Shown here: positions 20,193 through 30,365 of the stretch, piece after piece
Numbering within the stretch: the stretch's first letter is position 1
Layout: the number at the start of each line of letters is the position of its first letter
Assembly (NCBI GenBank): GCA_023212725.1
Contig: JALBYF010000008.1
Location: 1 to 64,000, forward strand
Source of the DNA: Tranzscheliella williamsii
Taxonomy: Eukaryota; Basidiomycota; Ustilaginomycetes; Ustilaginales; Ustilaginaceae
DNA: 64,000 bases
Direction: 5' to 3'
Made by a program: the position numbers and the translations under genes
The notes under the pieces: generated by a model
Database searches by the model: none
Seen by the model: the letters and a program-made list of their open reading frames with translations, nothing else
What the model was told of the DNA's origin: nothing

Positions 20193-21016
20193 TCATGAAG
20201 AGGCGTACTGAGACGACATTGCCAACGAGTGCAGGGCCAACAGACGGATCAGTATGAGGAGCGCTCGGTATGAGGAGGGGCCAACACGGTCGGAATGTGG
20301 CTTTGTGCGGTTCAGCTCACCTTCTTAGTGTATTCCTGTGCGGTTTTGTCGAACTTGGCCCGGTCAGTGCTGTAGAGCTCAGCTGTGCAAAGTGATTGCA
20401 GAGACAAGGGTTAGTGTCTTTGGTCTGGTACCAAGCAGCCGCCGGTCTGGCAACATACCGATGGAGGAAACCAGAGGGTCGTCTGGGTTGGGCTCCTCCA
20501 GAAGCTGAAGTATTGACAGCAGGACTGCAGGGATGTGCGCTGGGGTCAGCAGGTCTACTCGGCGCGACCGGAATCTAGATGGTGGAGAACGTCACTCACT
20601 CGTCACTGCCTTGGTGCTAGGTTTCCAAGCTTCACTCTTGATGATGCCCATGCAGAGATCTAAAATCGAAACCGAGACACGATTGGCAGACACGAAAGGC
20701 AGTTTGAACGGTGAGCTCGCTGGACTCAAGCGGTGCGGCAGAGCCGAAACGATTGGCAATACTCACTTCCGCTTTCGTCGATGTTGGGGTGGTAGATGCG
20801 TGTGTTGAAACGGACTTTGGGGGACTTGAACGGGTACTCTATGGGGAAATCCATGTCGACGATAAAGGTACCGCCGGCATAGGGACTGTTGGCAGGCCCG
20901 CTCAACGCAGCGGTCCACTTGTAGATATTGTCTTCCTTGGGTGTTACGGTGATGCCCTCGACAGGCTCTCTGCTGAGGTCGCCAAGCTCTTTGGCGATGC
21001 GCTTGGACGAGGCCAT
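20193..21016 (-). CDS. Ubiquitin-conjugating enzyme E2
   Basis: A classical 150-residue E2 that accepts ubiquitin from E1 as a thioester and passes it to substrates with an E3. Five exons fit: 21016-20767, 20659-20600, 20524-20459, 20382-20321 and 20207-20193. All introns are GT-AG (75-113 nt) and the phases agree. The HPN motif is at 76-78, and the active-site Cys86 is in GNLCMGIIKSEAWKPSTKA, made by joining exons 1 and 2. The block LLSILQLLEEPNPDDPLV follows, and the protein ends EYTKKYASS. The last exon has only 15 nt, coding four residues and the stop. Sequence character is near the Ubc4/UbcH5 and UbcH7 classes, but I cannot assign the subfamily. It is divergent from the spartin-like gene. 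Confidence 0.92.
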
Positions 21017-22181
21017 GGCAAGTGCTGACGTGGTTGAGTGAACAGGCAGTCGAGTCGCACCGAAGCCGCCGTTGCAGCAGCTGAGTCGATCCAAAGAGAA
21101 GCCAACTGCGTCGCTGTCTGGCCGATAAGAGCGAGTCGGAACTGCGCAGCCGTTCACAGCAATCAGGAAGCGCCCAAGCAGCTAGTGTGAGCTGTGACTA
21201 TGCGAAAGACGGATTGTGGACGTCGGTCGGCAAAGATGCGCTTGCAGCTCACAAATTGTGACCTAAACCAAGATGGGCAACCGTCTCCTGCAGTCACAGT
21301 CACAGTGACACGATTGTGAGACCGTTTGGGATGGATTCGAAGTCGCAGGCAAAGAAGTCGGAATTTCCGGTTTTCATACCGCTCTTTCCGTCTCACACTC
21401 CCATGTCACTGTGACTCAACTCAGCTCTAATACACACGCATGAGGTTCAAGGACACTGCTCTCTTACGCTCACAGCGCGAGAAAAGAGAGACACCGCCTT
21501 TGGGTCGGCTTTCACGTAGAGTTCCTCGGGCGTGCCGCAAACGTGCTGCCTACGGTGCGTTGGGTGGCCTACCTATGCATACCCTAACACGATTTGGCGC
21601 CATCTCGTGTGGGCAGCGCATTAGAACCATTGTGATTTCTCCTTTGCCGTCGACTTGCTGTGACTCCAAAGAACTCGACTTGCGCCAAGCTTTTCGAATG
21701 GCTTTCTTTAATTTTTGCCTGCCTACGCGACGTGGTTGACTTCAAACTTGGCCGGCCCAAACTCCCTCTCCGCACCGCTGCAGTCACAGTCACAGCAGCC
21801 TCCACATACACTGAAACCATGCAACCAGCAGTCATAAGCAGTCATAAGTCACAATCACACAGTCACAGTGGGAGTGAATGTGAGTCACAAGTGTTGAGTG
21901 AGTGTTGAGTGTGAGTGAGTGTTGAGTGTTGAGTATGAGTGAGTGTTGAGTGAGTGTGAGTATTGAGTGAGTGTTGAGTGAGTGTTGAGTATGAGGCTGA
22001 GCGGATGCTATTTTTGGCGCTGGACTCGGTAGGCAGCGGCGGGGAAGGAAGGGGATCTGACCCCAACCCTCGCTCTCGACCAGCGGTAACGGACGTGTAG
22101 CTAGGTTCTTCACGAGCACCCACACTTGTCCGCCACACCATCACTGTGAGTACCTACGGAGACTCTTCCACCGTCTCTACA
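21017..22181. promoter_or_regulatory. Divergent upstream region E2 / spartin-like gene
   Basis: 1165 bp without a supportable gene. It carries an exact 17-mer TGCAGTCACAGTCACAG at 21289-21305 and again at 21779-21795, plus many CAC/GTG-rich relatives (TCACAGTGACA, CACAATCACACAGTCACAG). A TGAGTG-type array lies at 21891-21994. The repeats could be factor sites or drift of a simple sequence. Confidence 0.55.
21891..21994. repeat. TGAGTG/TTGAGTG low-order array
   Basis: About 100 bases are built from TGAGTG and TTGAGTG units in irregular order. The array is strongly G/T-biased on the plus strand and ends about 190 bp before the spartin-like start. Confidence 0.8.
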
Positions 22182-23714
22182 ATGTCGACGGCCGTAGACC
22201 ACAACCCCGAGGGCATCGAGATCCTATCTATCCCAGAGGGCCGCGCTACTCAGCACTACCAAGGTGAGACAGTGGAGCTCGCATCGGGCGCTCTGCAAGT
22301 CCTTCTAGTCAGCATCGAGCTTCAAGAGACCGCACAGCCAGCTGCTTCTTCATCTGCGGCGGAGGCCGTCGATCGCAATTACTCGACAGATCTCTGGCTC
22401 GTGCTCAGCATCGGTCCCGACTTCACCGTCCCTGTTCCCGCCAACCAAACCATCAGGCCAGAGCGGGACCAAGGGCACAACTCTTACATCTTTCCCTCAC
22501 TCGAACTACCCGACGCCTATCTGAAGTTCACAATTCCGGCGGGCACCCATACGGCAAACGTACGCAGATTCGAGCAGATCCTCTCCCAGTATGCAGCCTT
22601 CGAAGATGACGATCTTTCTGACGCTGGCAAGCTCGAGCTCATAGATGAGGACGGCAAGGTTCTCGGTGTTCTTCAAGGCAACTTCAACGTGCGCGAGGAT
22701 GATGCACTTTCTGACGCCGGCAACGAGAAGTCGCCCGTCCTGATCGAGCTGCCACCCGAGCCGCTCGACGAGAGCCAGAGGCAAGACTTGCAGGTGGATG
22801 TGCTAACCGCCGATGAAAGGCAAGATTGGATCATCAAGGGCGCCAGCCTCTTGTCGCGAGCTATCGTTCAATCTTCCGAATACGTCGGCGGCAAAATCCA
22901 GGGCGCCGCGGACTCGTACGTATCCAACCAGCCTGGCGTTGGCTCCTCGGGTGCCGCCACCCCCGTCGGCGAGAAGGCGGATGGCCTCGCTGGTCGCACG
23001 GCCAAGGAGCCGGTCAAGATGGGGCCGAGGACGCAGGCAAGTGTCCGGACGCTGCACCAGTGGTCTGGCACGGCGGTGCACGTCTCGTCCAAGACGACGG
23101 GTGCGATTATCCAGGTTGCTGGGCGGGTGGGCGACAAGATTGGGCAGAAGACGGGGATCCAGCGCAAAGTACATGCGGACGGGACATTGGGGCCTGCGCC
23201 GGCGGGGGTGCGGGGCTTTATCAACCGGTCGCTAATTGCGGCGAACACGGTGTTGGACGGGGTGGACGCGGGCGCGCAGACGCTGCTGTATACGGGCGGG
23301 GATGCCGCATCGAAGGTTGTCGGCCACAAGTACGGCGCCGAAGCGCAGCACGTCGCCGACGGTGTCGCCCGGACGGGCAAGAACGTGTTTGTCGTCTACA
23401 AGGACTTGCGCGGCGTGCGGCGGAGCGCCCTGCTCAAGGCCGCCCGCTCCCGCGCCTTCCGCGCCCGTCTGGACGACGGCACCGAGCTCGCCGTCCAGGT
23501 CGCCCCCGACGGCCGCGCCCTCGCCTCATCGCCCCCCGCCCCCGCGCCCACCCACCCCACTCTGCCCACCGCCGCTGCAACCCCCGCGCAGCCGCCCGAG
23601 AAGCGCCGCCACTACACCCCACCAGCCTACGCCCCCACAGCCAACCCCGCCACCTCGCTCCCCCCACCCCCCTCCCACCCTTCCATCAAGCGCTCCCCTA
23701 GCCCGAGACCCTAA
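22182..23714 (+). CDS. Spartin-like senescence-domain protein
   Basis: A 510-residue protein with a carboxyl senescence/spartin domain (from about residue 214: DWIIKGASLLSRAIVQSSEY), then VKMGPRTQASVRTLHQWSGTAVHV and GAIIQVAGRVGDKIGQKTG. In animals spartin acts on lipid droplets and endosomal membranes. The Ala/Gly/Ser-rich amphipathic helices of the domain associate with membranes. The amino part (EGIEILSIPEGRATQHYQGE ... LWLVLSIG) is a beta-rich region common in fungal members. The tail (about 450-510) is Pro-rich and disordered. The frame continues upstream without ATG, so I take ATG at 22182. Confidence 0.75.
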   Translation: MSTAVDHNPEGIEILSIPEGRATQHYQGETVELASGALQVLLVSIELQETAQPAASSSAAEAVDRNYSTDLWLVLSIGPDFTVPVPANQTIRPERDQGHNSYIFPSLELPDAYLKFTIPAGTHTANVRRFEQILSQYAAFEDDDLSDAGKLELIDEDGKVLGVLQGNFNVREDDALSDAGNEKSPVLIELPPEPLDESQRQDLQVDVLTADERQDWIIKGASLLSRAIVQSSEYVGGKIQGAADSYVSNQPGVGSSGAATPVGEKADGLAGRTAKEPVKMGPRTQASVRTLHQWSGTAVHVSSKTTGAIIQVAGRVGDKIGQKTGIQRKVHADGTLGPAPAGVRGFINRSLIAANTVLDGVDAGAQTLLYTGGDAASKVVGHKYGAEAQHVADGVARTGKNVFVVYKDLRGVRRSALLKAARSRAFRARLDDGTELAVQVAPDGRALASSPPAPAPTHPTLPTAAATPAQPPEKRRHYTPPAYAPTANPATSLPPPPSHPSIKRSPSPRP

Positions 23715-24115
23715 CTGCCCATTCCACCTTCCCCCTCCCGCGCCAGCCAACACACGCAGGCCTCGCACATCTACACACCGAATTTTATCCGGTAGATCCT
23801 CCGACCCGCACCGGCCGTGCTGATGTAGTGTTTGTGTATTTCGCTCGTTGCTCGTTTACAGTCGTGGGATGGGGTGGGTACCCGCCCAGCGCATGTCGGC
23901 GATGCGCAGGCCGGGACTGAAGCCTCGATGAGGTGAGTGAGCCGAGGGATGAAGCCTCGTCCATTCTCATGGCCAAGGGGGGGCGGCAATGGGAGATACG
24001 AAGCGCGGGTTGCTTTGGGCTGCACTGCCCCCGCGGGCACGGCGCATGGCTCATGCACGTGCCTGCAGAAACCGTGTACGTAGGCGTAGTCGTCAGGCAG
24101 TGTGCTGGCGACGGC
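23715..24115. other. Convergent 3' spacer, 401 bp
   Basis: It lies between the stop of the spartin-like gene and the stop of CBR1. No gene or repeat is supported. Confidence 0.5.
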
Positions 24116-25190
24116 TTAGAAGCAGAAGACTTGCTGTGGACACGGCACCAAGAGGCAGACATGGAATAAGATGTCAGCGAACAGCGCTGCGTGGCGGGCT
24201 GCGGAGCGCGACAAGCCAAGCGGTACTTACGTCTTCCATCTTGCTAATGGTGCGTGGGGCCGGGTAGCCGAGCTCTTCGAGATGCTTCTTCATGGCGTTG
24301 ACCATGGGGGGAGGGCCACACATGAGGATCTTGATGTCGTCGGCAGTCTTGGGGAAGTACTCCTGGATAGCTTGCTTGGTGACAAAGCCGACTCCGCCGG
24401 TCCATTTCTCAGGCGCCTCGTTGAGGAAGTAGTGCATGCGGAAACGGTCGCTGTGCTTGGCAGCCAGCTCGTCGAGCTCCTCCCTAAGCAAGATGTCGTC
24501 CTGCTTGACATTGGCGTAGATAAAGTCGATCTGCGTCTTGTCGTTCGGGTTCTTGAGCGCGGCACGGATGATCTGCAGACAGGGGGTAAGGCCCGTGCCG
24601 CCGGCAATCATGCCGAGATGACGGACAAGGTTGGGCTTGTACTGCATCTGCCCTTTGGGTCCTTTGACGGAAAGCATATCGCCCACCTTCATCAGGCTAA
24701 AGTATTTGGAGACATTGCCCTGCTCGTACGACTTGACGACAAGGTCGAAGAATCCGTGGTCATCGTCGGACGAGGTAGGCGTGTAGGATCGCATCACGGT
24801 CTTGCCGTTGATGTCGGCCTGGACCGAGATGTGCTGGCCAATGGGCAAGCCCAGAATGTTGTTGCGGCGAGGCAGCTTGAACCTGTACAGAGCGGTGTTG
24901 GGAGAGAGCTGCTGCTTCTCCAGCAGCCGGAACTGCTGCCATTGGGTGGGGTTGAGCACAGGCTTGGGCTTGCCTGAATCGAACCAGACCAGAGCAGATG
25001 CCGAGAGGAAGAGCCCCACAAGGAAGGCGATCACGATGTTGAGCTCCATGAAGTTAGTGGCGGCGTCGTAGTCCTGCAACAGTTCTACGTTGGGCAAGAT
25101 GTGTCGGGCGGTCAACTTGGCTAGGGCAATGCAAGTGACAAAAGTAACGACGATGCTAGAAACAAGAACCACCTGTTCGACCAGTACCAT
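24116..25190 (-). CDS. CBR1: NADH-cytochrome b5 reductase
   Basis: It moves electrons from NADH through FAD to cytochrome b5, supporting sterol and fatty acid desaturation at the ER or mitochondrial outer membrane. Exon 1 is 25190-24231. A 97-nt GT-AG intron separates it from an 18-nt last exon (24133-24116) that encodes QVFCF and the stop, the usual end of this family. The 325-residue product has hydrophobic helices at about 5-25 and 50-69, RSYTPTS (134-140, FAD), GGTGLTP (197-203, NADH) and CGPPPM (291-296). Two membrane segments instead of one are a little unusual. The start is the first ATG; the frame upstream has only TTG. An alternative start is Met48. Confidence 0.93.
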
Positions 25191-26053
25191 GAAGCAGCGC
25201 ACAGTGCTGGCCACGATGCGACGGGGAGAGGACAAGGAGAACGATCCCTGGGTGAGGTGGTGGTAAGAGGACGGAAGCAAGCCACGTCAAAATGCGAATT
25301 GGGCGGCTCTGCAGTTAGAAGAACAGCATGGCATTCTCACGTTCTTTACTGGCTTGAAGCAGCCCGTGCTTGTGCTTTTCGCCCCAGCTTGCTTCTCTTT
25401 TTTGCCCCGCGGCCCCGACATTCGAGTTCTTTGGTTGCTTTGTGAAACCGATCCATCTAGATTATATCCCCATTCCCAAGCGAGGCTGTAACAAAAAATC
25501 CCGTTCTCGGCCGGTAGAAGGCCCACCATCCCCAACGCTAGCTTCACTGAAACATGCACGCGTGGCGCAGGCCAATGTAAATGGCTCCAATATGCCGCCC
25601 TTGCGTGGCAGTTACAGCGAACTGTGAGGGGCATCGGCGAGGGGCATCGGCGATTGCAGATCCGTGATTCACTGATTTGTGAGGTAGCACAGCATTCGCA
25701 TTGAAACAAGGATCACAATGCGGTCAGCGGTATCGTGTAGCAGTCACAGCAGCGCTGACAGTGGAGGTCAAGGCTCTCATCGCTGTCCTGCACCGCTTCA
25801 TAGACCGATTACAGACAAACGCGGCTGTCTGTCCATAACCACAACCTTCTGCGAACTTCGCGGTTCATCTATTGGAAGCACAAGCCGTCCGCGCTTCGTG
25901 CTCTTCCTTCCACCACATGGATGGATTCCGGCGTTACACAAGTGTCTTACCTGCCTGTTGACCTGCCGTTTCCAGCCTTCTCATTGCTATATCTGTTCTT
26001 TCTGTAGCTTGTCAAGCGATTAGTTACCCTACTGCGTCAGCAGGGCCTTGGAG
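25191..26053. promoter_or_regulatory. Divergent region CBR1 / F-BAR RhoGAP
   Basis: 863 bp with no supportable gene. It includes GCAGTCACAGCAGCGCTGACAG near 25740, a relative of the CAGTCACAG words in the E2/spartin promoter region. No TATA box is clear. Confidence 0.4.
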
Positions 26054-29000
26054 ATGGAGTCCTTATCTGTCGGGCTGTCGAATGCGCGCAAGTCCGCAGA
26101 GCATCTTTCTCGTACTGCATCCAGCAGCGGCCACCATTCTGACGCGACCATCTCGACAGCGTCCGATTTGTCTTCTTATCTGCTTGGCACTTTTGGCTCG
26201 ATCCTCGCCGAGGTCGATAGCTACATCACCTTGTACGAGAGTCGTCTCAAGCTCGAGGAAGACTACATCAAGAATTTACGTCAGATCGTCGACAAGCAGA
26301 AGGAGTTGGATGCCAAGATCGACTCCAAACTCGTAGGAAATTCCGGTCTGGTACCAGATGCACAGCAGTATCCCGGTCTTCGCCAAACATGGCTTGAAAT
26401 GCGTCAGAATGATCTGCGTGAGCTCGAGGCACGATCATATATGATCGAGACCTGCCGCCAGGCTGTGCTGATGCCATTGCTTGCCTTTCGAGACTCGCAG
26501 GAGCGCATACGTAAGCGGATCAAGGAGGATATTCGCACCAGCTTGGCTCAGTACGACGAGATGCGCAACGTCAGTCTGCCAAAGATCAAACGTGCCTATG
26601 AGAAGAAGGCCGAAGAAGTCGATTATCTCCAGCTTCAGGCCCAAGCCGTCGAAGATCAAAGAATGCTTCTCAGCAGCAGACCTGTCGATCGCGAAGCCCA
26701 CACCGCCCAGACCAAAACGCGCTCTTCGTCGGATCAGGACTCCAACGCTATTGTCTCGGATCCATCCTCTATGACCCAGGGCGGCTCCGGTCTGCTTCGG
26801 AGAAGGAGCAGCCGTCGTCAGGCCCGACGTCAGTCCACGTCATCCTCAAAGTCGTTTAGTGTTTCCCCGAGGGGGCCCGAGAGCGCTGACGAATCTTCAC
26901 TTGTGGGGTCTCCTCCGAGCAGCGACTCAGCCCTTCCCTCTGCCGGCTCACCCCCCACTTCCTCACAGCTCGGCCCAGGGGGCGAAAAGGCGCGGCCCCA
27001 TTTCTTCGATGTCTTCAAATCTCGCGAAGGCTGGGAAACCGCCCGAAAAGAAGCACCCAAAAAGATTGGGGCTCTCATCAGCCGGATGAGAGAAGCAAGA
27101 GAGGTAGGATCCAGCGGCTTTGGCACATCCAGTCCAGACGCAGCTGGCGGTTTGCCTTCTTCGGCTGATACTCTCTTCGGAAGCCTAGGCGGCTCGAATG
27201 CCAACTCGTACAAGGCGACGCAAAGCATCGCCGTGAAGCAGGCGAAAGCGAAAAGGGAGACCGAAGAGGCCGACAAGGCGTATCGCAAAGCCATCTTCGA
27301 CCTTGAGACACTCCGCTTGCGCCGCGTGAGGACGCTCAAGGCGGCTGTAGCATCCATCGTGGAATGCCGCAGTGAGCTCGCCTATACTGCGCAGGCCGTA
27401 TGGCTGCAATCAGAGCGCTCTATGATCGTTCTGCACAACAAGGGCAGCGGTCTGCACGAGCATGGAGAGGAAGTGGTCAAACAAGCTCTCGACGGCTTTG
27501 ACCAGGAGCTCAAGGCGATGGAAGAGAATCTTCCCAGCGTCAGTTCACTGGAAGAGTCGCGAGTCTCATATGTGAACCACTGGCACGGAGAGCTCAAGAA
27601 CCTTATCTTCGGAACGCCACTGACCGACTATCCTCTAACTGTACCCTATCGTCTGAGCGATACCGTGGCTCCACCTCTTATTGTCACCAAGAGTATCGAA
27701 TTTATCGAGACGCATGCTATCAATTTTCCAGGCATCTATCGAACCTCTGCCAAACAGTCTAGCGTCAAGCAGCTGGCTCTTGATATCGAAAAGGACGAAC
27801 TTGGATTCCAATTCGACCCGGCCAAAGATGAACCGGCGGCTGTGGCCGGCGTTTTCAAGGACTATCTACGCCAGCTCCCGGAGCCGGTGTTGGCGATCCC
27901 CTGGGCGGAACGGATCAAGTATACACACGAGAGAGACGAGCACATTCAGACCGGCTTTGCCATCCTGAAAGGCAAGATCCGAAGACTGCCACCGATCCAT
28001 CAGGTCACACTCAAAGTTATCATTGAGCATCTGAGCAAGGTCGCCCAGCATGCCGACCAAAACAAGATGACGGCTGCCAATCTCAGTGTGGTCTTCTCAC
28101 CCTGCTTGCTGTCCGAAGCCGACCATGAAACCACGAGCGTTGCAGCTGCTATGGAAGAGGATAAAACGGTGGAGGATCTCATATTATATTGCAACAATAT
28201 CTTCGACCTAAAAACTGCGGGAGCCCCGCTGCTACCGCCTATCACCTCCACGCAAGGCGATGAGCTCTCACGCGCCGGCCAGAATGCAGCTGACGCTGCC
28301 TTTGCCTCCTCTGGCAAGGATGAACGGCAGACGGAGCCAATGACGTCATCCCCAAACCTCCCGATTGTTGCCAGCGGCGTTTCCGCTTTGAAACGCAGTA
28401 ATGCCATCGCGCCTGCTGCGGCCGTAAGTGTAGACAAGAAGGGTCCTACAGCCCATCCGAGAAGCGTGAGCGAGAACGTGGCTTCGACAGAGCAATCCAA
28501 CGCTCCAGCTTCGAACAATGCTCTACGCGCAACACACTCAAGAAACCCATCCACGCCTGCTTCGCTCCGTGCGAGCCAAGCCTCCAAGCCAGCTTCGCCG
28601 CTACTTCAGCGTAAGCTCTCGAGTTCGGTCGCCGCTTCCATTGCTGCTTTCGAGTCCAGATCACCGCCCACTCTGTCTCATATCAAGACATCCGAGCTCA
28701 CCTCCACGGCCTCGGCGGCCAAAGGGGCTGTACAGGCCCACAGTGCGGTGGAAGCTGCGTCTCAGCGGCTGGATGCATCCCTTTCGGCACCTGTACGATC
28801 CGAGACCGAACCGGGTCCCAGGTCTGTGGTGAATGGATCGACAAAGACAGAGCTGGAAAAGACTTCGGCCGAAGAAGCAAAAGACTCGCTTGCGGATGCG
28901 TCCGCCGTGGTGCCGCCGCTCCCGATGGCTCTGTCTCATGGGCCTCTCACGCCAGGGTTACTCACGCCGTCCAGTTTGCGGTCACCTCTGGATAGCGTGA

Positions 29001-29071
29001 TTGACTCGGCACAGGCATCGCACGGCCATTCCATCGCGACTGCCGAGGCGCCGGGGCCCACTGATCGATGA
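26054..29071 (+). CDS. RGD1: F-BAR and RhoGAP domain protein, Rgd1-like
   Basis: A 1005-residue intronless protein. Residues about 40-230 form an F-BAR/FCH region (LLGTFGSILAEVDSYITLYE, then charged coiled-coil sequence with YIKNLRQIVDKQKELD), which binds curved membrane. Residues about 518-720 form the RhoGAP domain: FGTPLTDYPL, GIYRTSAKQSSV with the arginine finger Arg563, FKDYLRQLPEPVL, and NKMTAANLSVVFSPCLL. The protein should switch off Rho-family GTPases at the plasma membrane in polarised growth or cytokinesis. An insertion of about 180 Ser/Pro-rich residues splits the F-BAR region from later coiled sequence, and the tail of about 280 residues is disordered. It is longer than yeast Rgd1 (about 670). 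The first ATG is at 26054. Confidence 0.86.
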   Translation: MESLSVGLSNARKSAEHLSRTASSSGHHSDATISTASDLSSYLLGTFGSILAEVDSYITLYESRLKLEEDYIKNLRQIVDKQKELDAKIDSKLVGNSGLVPDAQQYPGLRQTWLEMRQNDLRELEARSYMIETCRQAVLMPLLAFRDSQERIRKRIKEDIRTSLAQYDEMRNVSLPKIKRAYEKKAEEVDYLQLQAQAVEDQRMLLSSRPVDREAHTAQTKTRSSSDQDSNAIVSDPSSMTQGGSGLLRRRSSRRQARRQSTSSSKSFSVSPRGPESADESSLVGSPPSSDSALPSAGSPPTSSQLGPGGEKARPHFFDVFKSREGWETARKEAPKKIGALISRMREAREVGSSGFGTSSPDAAGGLPSSADTLFGSLGGSNANSYKATQSIAVKQAKAKRETEEADKAYRKAIFDLETLRLRRVRTLKAAVASIVECRSELAYTAQAVWLQSERSMIVLHNKGSGLHEHGEEVVKQALDGFDQELKAMEENLPSVSSLEESRVSYVNHWHGELKNLIFGTPLTDYPLTVPYRLSDTVAPPLIVTKSIEFIETHAINFPGIYRTSAKQSSVKQLALDIEKDELGFQFDPAKDEPAAVAGVFKDYLRQLPEPVLAIPWAERIKYTHERDEHIQTGFAILKGKIRRLPPIHQVTLKVIIEHLSKVAQHADQNKMTAANLSVVFSPCLLSEADHETTSVAAAMEEDKTVEDLILYCNNIFDLKTAGAPLLPPITSTQGDELSRAGQNAADAAFASSGKDERQTEPMTSSPNLPIVASGVSALKRSNAIAPAAAVSVDKKGPTAHPRSVSENVASTEQSNAPASNNALRATHSRNPSTPASLRASQASKPASPLLQRKLSSSVAASIAAFESRSPPTLSHIKTSELTSTASAAKGAVQAHSAVEAASQRLDASLSAPVRSETEPGPRSVVNGSTKTELEKTSAEEAKDSLADASAVVPPLPMALSHGPLTPGLLTPSSLRSPLDSVIDSAQASHGHSIATAEAPGPTDR

Positions 29072-30365
29072 CGCTGCTGTACCTATACACCCGCCGCCCC
29101 GCCCGGTTTTGTGCTCTGACGACACACACGCTATTCACAGTGACTCTGTCACAATTCACATGTTAGATACCACGCGCCCGCATGCAAGTTCAGCCCCTGA
29201 GGATGCGACGCCACGGCAGGGCCAAACACGCTCAGACGCGTGCGCGTTAGGCGCTTCGGCAGGAAGCTCGGTCGTGGGTTACATGTACCTCCATCCATCC
29301 GCATATCGGACATGCAGAGTGTGCAGACGCGGAAATTCCACGAGAACCACAGCCAAGCGAATGCGCGTTGACGATCACCGTGCGCCCACTTGGAGCGAGG
29401 AGGGTCGTTCTGCTCGGCACGTTTGCGTAATGAAGGTGGATGTCCGCTCTCCCACCTACGCCGCTTGCTCGTCGCTGGTGCCAGCGCGCGGTCGCATGGG
29501 TCTGCGCTAGCAAGGCAACACTAGCTGCTGTGCCGGGGGAAGCGGCTCGACGCTCTGTGCGCTATTCTGAGCTGAGGAGGCGCTGCCGTCCGTCCAGGTC
29601 GCAATGTTTGGTATGCGGAATGCCAAACGTACGCTGCATGCACGCTGCGCCTCAGCCGTTCGACGCCCATCCGACTCGCCCTGGTTTGCCTGCTGCGGCT
29701 GCATGCATCAAGTAATGAACCTTATCCACTCAGGGGAACGTCGCAACGGCAGCCGACACCGCCTCGTCCCTCGACCGCTTCGATCGCTTCCGTCACAGAA
29801 TTCTTATGCGCTCAGCGCTCCCGAGCGCAGAACTTACTGTGGCCAGAACAGACAACATGGTCTAGCCCCCCGCCCGCTGATCTCACAGCGCACGAGACTC
29901 GGAAGCATCCGACCTAAGCGCCTACCGATCCGGCCCTACTCGCGCTCTAGGCGTTTCTTTACTCTTTCATCGAAATAGGCCTCGCAGTCGCGACTTTGGT
30001 CCTTGTCGCGTTCCTTTAGCTTCGCGCCTTGGGCTCGACCTGAAGAGATGGCCTACTCCTGAACTAGTTGCCTCGACCAGCTGATCCCCACCATGAGCTA
30101 GAAACCATCACCGCTCGTCTTTACTCGCCCAGAGTCTAACGCTTCACGACCCATAACGACACCGAATGCTTCTTGACAACATACACGACCATTTTGACGC
30201 TATCTCACGACCCCAGTGGCCCGCTTGCGGCTCCTTTTCCCCATATCAAGACCTGCAGATCGTTCCTTGCTCGTACGGCAGGCAGGCAGCCAAGCTGGTG
30301 ACGACAGTTGGCGTGTGCAGAGCGCAGCACCGTCTACCCGCCGCCAACACAAGGGTAGTGGCAGC
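29072..30365. other. Long upstream region of the giant gene
   Basis: 1294 bp. The giant frame is open back to 30216 without ATG. Short ATG frames exist (for example from 30166) but cross the giant gene in another frame. I see no RNA gene. The last 500 bases are C/T-rich, as in long fungal 5' leaders. Confidence 0.4.

Noticed and set aside
20941..20955. TGTTACGG resembling the LTR terminus
   Set aside because: It lies in coding exon 1 of the E2 gene with no partner end and no target duplication.
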